In this document: positions 1 through 8,706 of the stretch, in pieces
Position numbering within the stretch: position 1 is the first letter of the stretch
Layout: the number at the start of each line of letters is the position of its first letter
Source of the DNA: Verrucomicrobiota bacterium
GTDB taxonomy: Bacteria > Verrucomicrobiota > Verrucomicrobiia > Opitutales > Opitutaceae
Reading direction: 5' to 3'
DNA: 64,000 nt
Assembly (NCBI GenBank): GCA_016721945.1
Contig: JADKHC010000001.1
Coordinates: 1-64,000, forward strand
Translations under genes and position numbers: made by a program
Notes under the pieces: model-generated
Database searches by the model: none
What the model was told of the DNA's origin: nothing
Seen by the model: the letters and a program-made list of their open reading frames with translations, nothing else

Positions 1-655
1 GATGCCGTTTCCGTTGGAATCGAGTGCTTCGCGATAGAGCCAGCCGAATCCGTTAGGATCGTACTCGTAGAGGTGGGCAAGGCCGAGCTGCTCGGCGCCC
101 GAAGTGGTTTTCTGCGAGGTCAGCTGGCCTCTGGTATTATAGATGTTGGTCGTGGTTCGGCTGCCGGGCGTGATGCCGTCGCCCCAGGTTGCGGCAACCG
201 CATTCAGGGTGCGGCCAAGCCAGTCGGCTTCGGTGGTAGCAGTCTGCCCGGCGGTCGTCTGCGTAGTCTTCAGGTTGCCAGAGACAGGATCGTAAACATA
301 GGTGGTGACGGAATCGGGCACGGCGGTGCCGGTGACCGAGTGCGTGCGGCCGTCTCTATAAAGAAGCTCCGTCTTGGTGCCGCCGCCGGGAAACGTGGTG
401 GTGTTTTGGATGCGGTAGTCACTGGCATGATAGATATCGTAAGGCGTGTATTGTATCGTGGTGGTCAGATTACCGGGCAGCGTGCGGGTTTTCGGCCGAC
501 CCGCGGTGTCGTAAGTATAACTTGAAACCAGGTCTGTTTCTCCCACCGCCGACAGGGTCTCTGTTTTCAACAAACCAACATTGTAGTAATCATAAGTGGT
601 GGTGGTTTCTGCGATAGTATTGGCTCCATAGCAGCGCTGGCGCGCTTCACCGTCT
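1..655 (-). CDS. RHS/YD-repeat region of the giant secreted protein, third frame, runs off left edge
   Basis: Reading the minus strand from about 655 down to 1 gives an uninterrupted frame full of YD-type repeat units: DYYNVGLLKTETL, YTYDTAGRPKTRTL, YRDGRTHSVTG, YVYDPVSGNLKTTQT, YEYDPNGFGW. This is the continuation of the protein encoded at 650-3443, but in a different frame. Restoring one A in the TAAG at about 652 (minus-strand gttaag to gttaaag) joins the frames as ...GHVKDGEARQRCYGANT.... RHS repeats form a large beta-spiral shell around a C-terminal tip domain; the hyperconserved core and tip would lie left of the window. Either a sequencing error or a genuinely broken gene; partial at the window edge. 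Confidence 0.75.
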
Positions 656-3443
656 TAACGTGACCGTAGTTATCAGGGGGTGAGACCCGCGTATTGATGC
701 CCTGGTCGTCCTTTCCCAATCCTTCTGGGAAGCCAGTGCACTGCGCCTCGTAAAGCGACACGACCCGAAAGTCGACCTTACTAATAAGGTTGTTGAACGC
801 GTCGTAGGTATAGGTGACCGAATTTAAAAGGGCAAACGTGCCACCGGTTTGATAAACATAAGTCGATTCCTGTTTAAGAATTCCGTCGTGACCCAGGATT
901 CGCTCCGTCACAGTGGAACGGGTCGCATCCATAACGAGCGAGTCGATGGTGACGCCGCGATAGGTAGTAACGCTCGTGCCAGCTTTGCCGTTCAGTTCGG
1001 CCACAAGCAGGTCCGGGCCGCTGGCGCTTGCCGCCCACGTGGTACCGGTAAGTGTACCGCGCTGGTAGGCGTACGAAGTTTTCGTGCCATCGGGCTTCTG
1101 GATAGAAATAGGCTTGCTGCGCAGATCTAGGCTGTCGATCCGGCGACTGTAGTTCTTCCTGATCGTCGTCAATGAGGACGTCGCGTTCGCAAAGGACGTG
1201 GCCGTCGTGGTGACATAGGGCTGACCGTTGAACGTGCTGCTCACGTAAGTGTAGTCCGTGTGGCCGAGCACGGCAGAACCACTTGTCGTCACGGTTTTGC
1301 GGACCGCAGCGCGACCGTCAACGGGCTCTGCATAATAATTGTAAGTCGTGACGGGAGCGCTCGAAATTATATGGGTGGTTCGGTTGCCGTCCACCAGAGC
1401 AGCGGGATCGGGCGCGGGGGTCACAACGGACATTTGCTCATCAGCATACGTTTCCCAAACCCGTTTGACTTCACCGATGGCGATCATTGGCTCTCCTTCC
1501 AGGTTATTGAACGGAAGACCACTGGACGAAATCGCAGACAGGTTTTTCCCGTAGTACTCAGTAATAGTCGTAGCTCCACCAGAGTCCTTGGCCCAGCCCA
1601 GACCCGGCGTCAGCTGATAACCTGAGAGGTAGTTCGAATCCATTGCCTGGGAGTTTCCGAGTGCTTGTTCACCCAACACGCCGCGCGTTTCTCTAGACTT
1701 CGAAGCTAGGAGATTATCCCCGGCGTCGTACATCTCTTCTTTATACAGACCCACCAAATCCGTGTCTGAGGACCCCTGATATTGCGTCGTACATACTTTG
1801 AGGCCATATTGTTGAACCACCGGGCCCGACCCCCAAATAAGCTCGAGGCGGCTGGTGGTCGCAACAGCTTTGGTCAGACATTGGCGTGGCGCGGTTGGAG
1901 CCCGCCAGCTCCAGCAGCTCGTCGTTGCGGTCGTTGTATAGAAGTCCTCGAATGGGGAGTTTGGGTCACCACCACCGCTGCTAGTTAGTACCTCAGAGAC
2001 GTCCCATTCCGACTCCAATATCATGATGACCCCGCCAATCGATCGAGTGATCGTCAAGCGTTGGGCATACGGCAATAGGCCATCGGAAACCAATCTGATT
2101 TCGTAGGTTGCCAAGGGGGTGGCTCCGGAAAAATCGTTAAAACTGGTGAGCTTATCAGGATAAGCGCCCGGGGCAAAATACCGCACCGTCCAACACTCAC
2201 GCGTTTGAATCATCTCCACATATCCAGATGGTACACGGCCTTGGAAATGGGTGGGGGTTTGATATGACCACGAAAGCGCAGGTCCTTTCATTACGTGGAG
2301 GAAGGGCCATGGATAGTCCCCTAATAGGGAGCCAGCAAAAAACATAATCCGGCCAGCCGTCTGCCCAGAAGCACTGCTTCCCATACCAAAAGTAATTCTG
2401 CGCGTTCCCACAAACTCTGACGAATCCATAGTGGCAAACGGCATCTGAACAACCGGCATAATGCGCAAACTGAAGCTGCCATTCTTTATTTCGGACTTCA
2501 GAATCCGATCAGTAAAGCTACCATTCAACTGCACAGCAGCGTTGAGCAAAGGCGACGACTTGGGTGATAGCTTGGGCGCAATGATAAAGTCGGTGACGCC
2601 AGACGATGTCACTGTGACCTTATAGGTTGATCCCAAATCGTATAACTGCTCTGTCGCCGGGTAACCCGTTATCCTATTGACCAACCACCATGCATCGCCG
2701 TAACCAGACGGTGGTTGTACGTTGTAGGTTCGCTCGGCTACCACCTTATTATTTTCGTCCGTATAAGTCAGCGTAACACTCCCATTGCCCTTGGCGATGA
2801 CATCTGAGTCCAGATAAGCCCGAGACAAGTCGGTGTGGAACTTTTTAACGATGTAATCAGTAGACTCATCAGTGCCAGGGAGCCGCCACAGATTATACTC
2901 ATCGACACTACTTAGTCCGTCGCCATCCAGATCCGGAGATGCGTCCGAGGGATCGTTCGGGTTCAGGTAATGTGATAATTCCCACCAGTCCGGCATACCA
3001 TCATGGTCGGTGTCAGCATTCGGATCTAGCACGTTAAACGATACACTAGCTGTATTAGAGGGACTATGTAAGTTGTCCCCTTGATCCATTACCGTTACCG
3101 TGTAGGTACCTGGGCTACCTGCGGTGACAGATTTGATACTGCCCCCGCCCGTTGCCCCAGCGGTGCCACCCCAAACATAATTACCAGTCACACCACCCGT
3201 TGGTTTAAACGTCACAGCCATTCCGGGAAGTACTAGATATGCTGGCGCAGACAGACTCACGGTACCCGGAGCAAGCTTCGCCATATTTACGCGGACCGTC
3301 GCCGAGGTCGCAGCCGCGTAGTTGCTGTCCGCTGCCTTTGTCGCCTGTACATCGACCCAACCGGTGCCAGTTTTTGCCGTGAGCACAGCTCCGGAAAGTG
3401 TCGCGACTCCGGCTGCTGATTGATTGACAATGGTATAACCCAC
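567..3443 (-). CDS. RHS-type secreted protein, middle segment (second frame)
   Basis: This frame opens inside the last copy of the repeat array (GYTIVNQSAAGVATL). It passes through a short calcium-loop-rich stretch (DTDHDGMPDWWELS, DLDGDGLSSVDEY) like thrombospondin type 3/dockerin-like linkers, then a long unrecognised beta-rich region, and ends in the first YD repeats (YAYQRGTLTG, YTYDAFNNLISKV). The true coding content stops near 650, where the frame changes; the residues after GHVKTV are out of frame. It has no start of its own: the ATG at 3443 is internal to the repeat. The product is the middle of one exported protein of well over 2,200 residues. Confidence 0.75.
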   Translation of the reverse strand: MGYTIVNQSAAGVATLSGAVLTAKTGTGWVDVQATKAADSNYAAATSATVRVNMAKLAPGTVSLSAPAYLVLPGMAVTFKPTGGVTGNYVWGGTAGATGGGSIKSVTAGSPGTYTVTVMDQGDNLHSPSNTASVSFNVLDPNADTDHDGMPDWWELSHYLNPNDPSDASPDLDGDGLSSVDEYNLWRLPGTDESTDYIVKKFHTDLSRAYLDSDVIAKGNGSVTLTYTDENNKVVAERTYNVQPPSGYGDAWWLVNRITGYPATEQLYDLGSTYKVTVTSSGVTDFIIAPKLSPKSSPLLNAAVQLNGSFTDRILKSEIKNGSFSLRIMPVVQMPFATMDSSEFVGTRRITFGMGSSASGQTAGRIMFFAGSLLGDYPWPFLHVMKGPALSWSYQTPTHFQGRVPSGYVEMIQTRECWTVRYFAPGAYPDKLTSFNDFSGATPLATYEIRLVSDGLLPYAQRLTITRSIGGVIMILESEWDVSEVLTSSGGGDPNSPFEDFYTTTATTSCWSWRAPTAPRQCLTKAVATTSRLELIWGSGPVVQQYGLKVCTTQYQGSSDTDLVGLYKEEMYDAGDNLLASKSRETRGVLGEQALGNSQAMDSNYLSGYQLTPGLGWAKDSGGATTITEYYGKNLSAISSSGLPFNNLEGEPMIAIGEVKRVWETYADEQMSVVTPAPDPAALVDGNRTTHIISSAPVTTYNYYAEPVDGRAAVRKTVTTSGSAVLGHTDYTYVSSTFNGQPYVTTTATSFANATSSLTTIRKNYSRRIDSLDLRSKPISIQKPDGTKTSYAYQRGTLTGTTWAASASGPDLLVAELNGKAGTSVTTYRGVTIDSLVMDATRSTVTERILGHDGILKQESTYVYQTGGTFALLNSVTYTYDAFNNLISKVDFRVVSLYEAQCTGFPEGLGKDDQGINTRVSPPDNYGHVKTVKRASAAMEPILSQKPPPLMITTMLVC

Positions 3444-6220
3444 CGGCGCCCGAGCCGGTGCCTCCGGATGTGCCCAGGGTTTGACTCGTATTATTGGTTT
3501 GGGTTGCGCTTGCAGTAAGACCCAACGTCGCTTGCGTCGCTTGCTGCAAAGTCACCCGCACCGTGGCCGAGGTCGCAGCATTGTAGTTGCTGTCCGCTGC
3601 CTTTGTAGCCTGCACGTCGACCCAACCGGTACCGCTTTTTGCCGTGAGCACAGCCCCGGAAAGTGTCGCGACTCCGGCGGCTGATTGATTGATAATGGTG
3701 TAACTGACCGCGCCCGCGCCTAAACCACCGGTTATCGATAGCGTTTGGCTCGCATTATAGGTTTGGGTTGCGCTTGCAGTAAGACCCAACGTCGTTTGCG
3801 TCGCTTGTTTGAAAGTCACCCGTGCCGTCGCCGAAGTCGCAGCCGCGTAGTTGCTGTCCGCTGCCTTTGACGCCTGCACATCGACCCAACCGGTGCCAGT
3901 TTTTGCCGTGAGCACAGCTCCGGATAGTGTCGCGACTCCCGCTGCCGATTGGTTGACGATGGTATAACTCACCGCCCCCGTACCGTTGCCTCCGGATGCG
4001 CCAAAGGTTTGGCTCATATTATAGGTTTGGGTTGCGCTTGCTGTAAGCCCCAACGTCGTTTGCGTCGCTTGTTTAAAAGTCACCCGTACTATTGCAGTCG
4101 TCGCTCCAAAGTAGTTACTGCTCTCTGCCTTGGTGGCCTGCACGTCGACCCAGCCCGTGCCGGTATTTGCCGTGAGCACAGCTCCGGAGAGTGTCGCGAC
4201 TCCCGCTGCCGATTGATTGACGACGGCATAACTCACCACGCCACCTATTAACCCGCCGGTTATCGATAGTGTTTGGCTTGTGTTATAGGTTTGGTTTGCG
4301 CTCGCAGAAAGACTCACAGTTCCCTGACTAAGCTTAGTCATATTCACTCGAACCGTCGAAGACGCGGCATTGTAATTCAGGTCGGCCGCCTTGGTGGCCT
4401 GCACGTCCACCCAACCCGTGGCCACGTTGGCCGTAAGGAAAGTACCAGCATTTTCTGGGGGAGTGTCTGGTCCCTCTAACACCGTCGAAAGCGTCGCGAC
4501 GCCGGAAGCCGACGACTGATTGACAATCGCGTACGTGACCGCGCCATAACTGGAGCCTCCAGTAAACGATAGCTTTTGGGTCGTGTAGTAAACTTGGGGT
4601 TGTGCAACCACGAGATTGAATGCCGCTTGGTCCGCTTTTGTGAAAGTCACTCGCACTATTGCCGAGGTCACAGCCGAGTAGCTACCGTCTCCGGCTTTGG
4701 ACGCCTGCACATCTACCCAGCCAGTACCGGTTTTTGCCGTGAACACAGCTCCGGAGAGTGTCGCGACTCCTGCTGCCGATTGATTGACGATGCTATAACT
4801 CACCGCTCCGCTACCTGAACCACCGGTTACCGTCAGTGTTTGGCTCGTGTTGTAGGTTTGGTTTGCGATGGCAGAGAAACTTAACGTCGCCTGCGTCGGT
4901 TTCTGGAAGGTCACTCGCACCGTCGCCGAGGTCGCACCATTGTAGTTAGTATCAGCTGTCTTTGCGGCCTGCACATCGACCCAGCCCGTGCCGGTATTTG
5001 CCGTGAGCACAGCTCCGGAAAGTGTCGCGACTCCCGCTGCCGATTGATTGACGATGCTATAACTCACCGCGCCCGTACCTGAACCACCGGTTGCCGTCAG
5101 TGTTTGGCTCGTGTTGTAGGTTTGGTTTGCGATAGCAGAGAGACTTAACGTCGCTTGCGTCGCTTGTTTAAAAGTCACCCGCACCGTCGCCGAGGTCGCA
5201 GGATTGTAGTTAATACTCTCTGCTTTGGTGGCCTGCACGTCTACCCAGCCCGTGCCCGTATTCGCCGTGAGGACGGCTCCTGAGAGTGTCGCGACTCCCG
5301 CCGCCGATTGATTGACGATGCTATAACTCACCGCTCCGCTACCTGAACCACCGGTTATCGTCAGTGTTTGGCTCGTGTTATAGGTTTGGTTTGCGCTCGC
5401 AGAAACACTCACGACCCCTTGATCAAGCTTCGCAATATTCACTCGGACCGTCGAGGATGCGGCATTGTAATTCAGGTCGGCTGCTCTAGTGGCCTGCACG
5501 TCCACCCAACCCGTGGCCGCGTTGGCCGTAAGGAAAGTACCAGCATCTTCTGGGGGTGTGTCTGGTCCCTCTAACACCGTCGAAAGCGTCGCGACGCCGG
5601 AAGCCGACGACTGATTGACAATCGCGTACGAGACCGCGCCATAACTGGAGCCTCCAGTAAACGATAGCTTTTGGGTCGTGTAGCAAACTTGCGGCTGTGC
5701 AACCACCAGATTGAATGCAGCTTGGTCTGCTTTTTTGAAATCCACTCGCACTATGGCCGAGGTCGCAGACGAATAGTTACCGTCCAAGGCTTTGGTGGCC
5801 TGCACGTCTACCCAGCCGGTGCCCGTATTTGCCGTGAGCACAGCTCCCGAGAGGGTCGCGACTCCCGCCGCCGATTGATTGACGATGCTATAACTCACCG
5901 CTCCGCTACCTGAACCACCGGTTACCGTCAGTGTTTGGCTCGTGTTGTAGGTTTGGTTTGCGATGGCAGAGAAACTTAACGTCGCTTGCGTCGCTTGTTT
6001 AAAAGTCACTCGCACCGCCGCCGAGGTCGCAGCATTGTAGTTACCACTCCCTGCTTTGGAGGCCTGCACGTCTACCCAGCCCGTGCCCGTATTCGCCGTG
6101 AGGACAGCTCCGGAGAGTGTCGCGACTCCCGCCGCCGATTGATTGACGATGCTATAACTCACCGCTCCGCTACCTGAACCACCGGTTACCGTCAGTGTTT
6201 GGCTCGTGTTATAGGTTTGG
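3290..6220 (-). repeat. Tandem array of 11 Ig-like protein repeats with a higher-order 1.1-kb duplication
   Basis: Eleven copies of a unit of about 260 bp are recognisable by the encoded (G)TGWVDVQ motif. Copies 3 and 7 share a variant with an insertion encoding EGPDTPPE. Their matching positions (4466 and 5561) are 1,095 bp apart, so a block of about four units was itself duplicated. The DNA identity between units is high, so the array is a likely site of slippage, recombination and assembly error. Confidence 0.85.
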
Positions 6221-6840
6221 GCTGGCCCCATCTCTGCAACCAGAGTCAGCACTGCCTGATCGATTATGGCAGGAGGATTGATTACCAAAACCGCCGAACC
6301 AGAACCAGTATAGTCGCCCAAAGCAGTTGCTGTGACAGTGTATGATCCCGCCGCTGGCCCTCGGGTCAAATCAGCTGCATACATCGTCCCCGCAACGCTT
6401 GGAGTGACGGCGGCTGTTTTTACTGTGCCATCGTAGTTATGCACCAAATTACTAAAGTTAAACGCAACAGTCGTAAGTAGCTTACGAGTAGCATATTCCG
6501 AAATAACACTACCAGAATACGAAGTCTCCATGGATGCGTTCAGATCTGCACCCAAAAAAGCGTTTGGCTGTGAACCCGAATCGGAATCGCTATACCAAGT
6601 AATATCACCAAACCAACCCGAGCCCTGAACGAAATGTACGTTGGCGAGAATTGCCTCAATCGGGCCAGAGGAAGCAGACATCTGAACCCCGGCGACATAC
6701 ATCGAGGTGCAGTCCACTACCAAGTAGTATGAAGCAAGCCGACCTTTGCCTGCAATAAACATAGGAACATCCGCCTTCGCCTGCGTTACCAGGCCGAATA
6801 TAAATGCGAAGCAAAAGAGGAACGATTTCAACGGTTTCAT
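3440..6840 (-). CDS. N-terminal part of giant secreted repeat protein (signal peptide + 10 repeats)
   Basis: I place the start at 6840 because it begins a clear signal peptide (MKPLKSFLFCFAFIFGLV, cleavage after ..TQAKA); the longer in-frame extension to 6954 is not signal-like. An N-terminal domain of about 200 residues is followed by repeats of about 86-88 residues with the core VNQSAAGVATLSGAVLTA and TGTGWVDVQATKA, which look like bacterial Ig-like/MBG-type surface repeats. At about 3449-3455 the frame is lost: the expected GAVxYTIVNQ becomes GAGGLYHC, consistent with one extra base, and the protein continues in the next frame at 3443. A cell-surface or exported RHS protein is inferred; substrate or target unknown. 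Confidence 0.8.
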
Positions 6841-7663
6841 TTGAGAGGTGTAAATGGACATGCCACAGCCCCTCTTGGTCGCAAAGATCACCCGCCAGGG
6901 TGACCTCCACAAAAAGAGTTGAATACTGGGCCGAAACTCAAATGGCCGAACCAATTTCTTGATGTCAATGAGGATTTACCCCCTAATCCCGGTTTTGGTG
7001 CATAATTTACGTTTAGGACAATGCACCAGAGCCAAGCTCAAAGGCGCGGGAGCCCACGGAGCCATTTTCTTCTGTTGATCTCAATACGACGATGGCCGTG
7101 AAAACAGGACTGCAAAGCAGTAGCTTACGACTGCGAGTCCGCATAGCGATAACCAAGGCGGCGTGTGGAATGATGCGATCCGGCCTATCCGTTTTTTTAG
7201 GGAACGCAGCTCGAAATGCTGAAAAAACCGCTCAAGACCAATTGCCATTGTAGCCTTCTCATCGTGGCATCCTCTTTGCTATTTTCAAGGCAACAACCTC
7301 AACCGCACCGAGCCCCCTGATCTTCAAGAGCCCGTCCTCAACTTTACCTACCGGCTTGAACACGTCCTCAACTTTACTTCCTAAGCCCGTTCCGTCGAAA
7401 GTTGAGGACATGAGTTCTACTTCACCCCTTCCCCCTCCGACGGGCAAAATAGCCAATGTCCTCAACATTACTTCGCCCCATGGTTGTCGCGTACTCGAAT
7501 TCCGCCCAACAGCGACAAATCGCTCATTCCCGCACTATTTTTGTGACACCTTCGTGACGACTTATGCCCGTGAAAAGTGTATAACTTCTCACATGGGAAA
7601 TCGGCGTTCCAGCGCTGATCCTCCCCACCGCATATACCCAAATTTCAACAAACAACACCCTTC
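6841..7663. other. Intergenic region, no convincing gene
   Basis: About 820 bp between the divergent secreted-repeat gene (minus) and the XRE regulator (plus). I see no tRNA fold or credible ORF. The short ORFs across 7259-7682 lack protein-like composition. The only structured content is a cluster of repeated 14-bp sites at 7334-7471. Confidence 0.5.
7334..7471. promoter_or_regulatory. Cluster of four GTCCTCAACTTTAC-like sites upstream of the XRE gene
   Basis: Exact copies GTCCTCAACTTTAC at 7334-7347 and 7364-7377 (30 bp apart). An inverted copy AAAGTTGAGGAC lies at 7398-7409, and a one-mismatch direct copy GTCCTCAACATTAC at 7458-7471. The cluster ends about 190 bp before the start of the XRE regulator at 7664. 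Iterated sites of this kind are usual for a DNA-binding protein, and autoregulation by the neighbouring XRE protein is possible. It could equally be the remains of a repeat element; no binding protein is known from the sequence. Confidence 0.45.
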
Positions 7664-8560
7664 ATGGCACGAGCTTGGTTAAAACAACTTCGCAGCGAAA
7701 AGTCCCTCACTCAGGCCGCCTTGGCCAGCACTGCTGGGCTCAAGACCGCTCGCTATTCACGCATCGAAGCCGGCTACTGCGAGCCGCGCGATGAAGAGGT
7801 AAAGGCACTCGCCAAAGCTCTCAAACAGACCGAGGACTTCGTCCGGAGTGGCAGCCGTGATCATGAGAAAAAAGAGCCAAAGAAGACTGCGGTAGTCGCG
7901 CATCCAGCAACGGCTGCAGTTTCGATTCCGATCAGCAAACCTCCCGTTGCACCAGCCGTCGCGCCGAAAGGACTTTCCGCCGCAAACACCCATGGACCGG
8001 CCGCAGCTGGCCCAAGAGGCGATGATCTTTCCGATGCTAAGAACTTCTCCCTCATGCCGCCCACCGAGGCACTAACCAGCGGGGCGCTGTCTCCGACTGA
8101 GTTCCGCAGCCGACTGCAACAGCATGTCGCTTTCGCAACCAAAGTTCTGCATACATCGAAAGTGAAACCTGCGGTTTGGGTCGCCTGGCGTGACTTCAAT
8201 AGAGATGCGCAAACGCTTCTACGCGGGAACGATCCGGCTCCAGCCGCACCCGTCGAAGTAAAACCAGCGCCTATACCTAGAATTATCGTCCCACCTAAGC
8301 CAAGTGCGCCAGCATCGGAAAACCCCACCAGTCGACGCACGAGAGGAAATAAAAACCTGTTCGGATACTTCCTGGAGGTCGCTGAAGAATTGCTCCCGCC
8401 GGAAAAGTTTTCCGCATTAAGCAAACTGGCCACAACCGCCAAAACCCATAAGCCCGAGCTCGGGTTTATGAAACACTTCAAGCTCATCGCCGAAGCCGAG
8501 CTTCCGCCAAACGAATTCAGTGCCATCGCCGCCGAAACCGCCCAGCGCTTTAGCGCCTAG
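7664..8560 (+). CDS. XRE-family HTH protein with long proline/alanine-rich linker and C-terminal domain
   Basis: Residues about 5-60 form an XRE/Cro-type helix-turn-helix (LRSEKSLTQAALASTAGLKT, then YSRIEAGYCEPRDEEVKAL). A low-complexity Pro/Ala-rich stretch follows, then a helical segment of about 70 residues, a second Pro-rich linker, and a basic patch (SRRTRGNKNLFGYF). The C-terminus has two similar motifs, EELLPPEKFSALSKLA and EAELPPNEFSAIAAET, suggesting an internal duplication. The start is the first ATG giving the HTH at residue 5. A transcriptional regulator is inferred; the target is unknown. The palindrome at 8574-8703 follows it directly. Confidence 0.7.
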   Translation: MARAWLKQLRSEKSLTQAALASTAGLKTARYSRIEAGYCEPRDEEVKALAKALKQTEDFVRSGSRDHEKKEPKKTAVVAHPATAAVSIPISKPPVAPAVAPKGLSAANTHGPAAAGPRGDDLSDAKNFSLMPPTEALTSGALSPTEFRSRLQQHVAFATKVLHTSKVKPAVWVAWRDFNRDAQTLLRGNDPAPAAPVEVKPAPIPRIIVPPKPSAPASENPTSRRTRGNKNLFGYFLEVAEELLPPEKFSALSKLATTAKTHKPELGFMKHFKLIAEAELPPNEFSAIAAETAQRFSA

Positions 8561-8573
8561 GGCACCTAAGCCA

Positions 8574-8703
8574 TAACGATGCAGTCGAAGCATGACCGTG
8601 CGGTGTGCAAAAGGTGGATCCCGATGTCCCATCGGGCTTGCTCGGTGCCGCTCTCAAACCAGCCCGTTAGAGACAACGGGCTCCACCCTCACCTGCATCG
8701 TTA
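8574..8703. repeat. Nested palindromic element between converging genes
   Basis: The outer arms TAACGATGCAG (8574-8584) and CTGCATCGTTA (8693-8703) are perfect inverted repeats. A second pair, GGTGGA/TCCACC (8613-8618 and 8682-8687), lies inside and encloses two hairpins: CCCGAT/ATCGGG and AGCCCGTT/AACGGGCT. This matches the two-hairpin architecture of the elements at 14218, 46588 and 47540. It fills the gap between the stop codons of the converging XRE and GH31 genes and may act as a bidirectional terminator. Confidence 0.6.
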
Positions 8704-8706
8704 CAG

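Noticed and set aside
3290..6220. CRISPR array
   Set aside because: The repeats are of about 260 bp, in frame, and code for protein; no short repeats with unique spacers are seen here or elsewhere in the window.
7040..7260. A tRNA or small RNA gene near 7100
   Set aside because: I could not fold any segment into a tRNA cloverleaf, and no promoter and terminator pair stands out.
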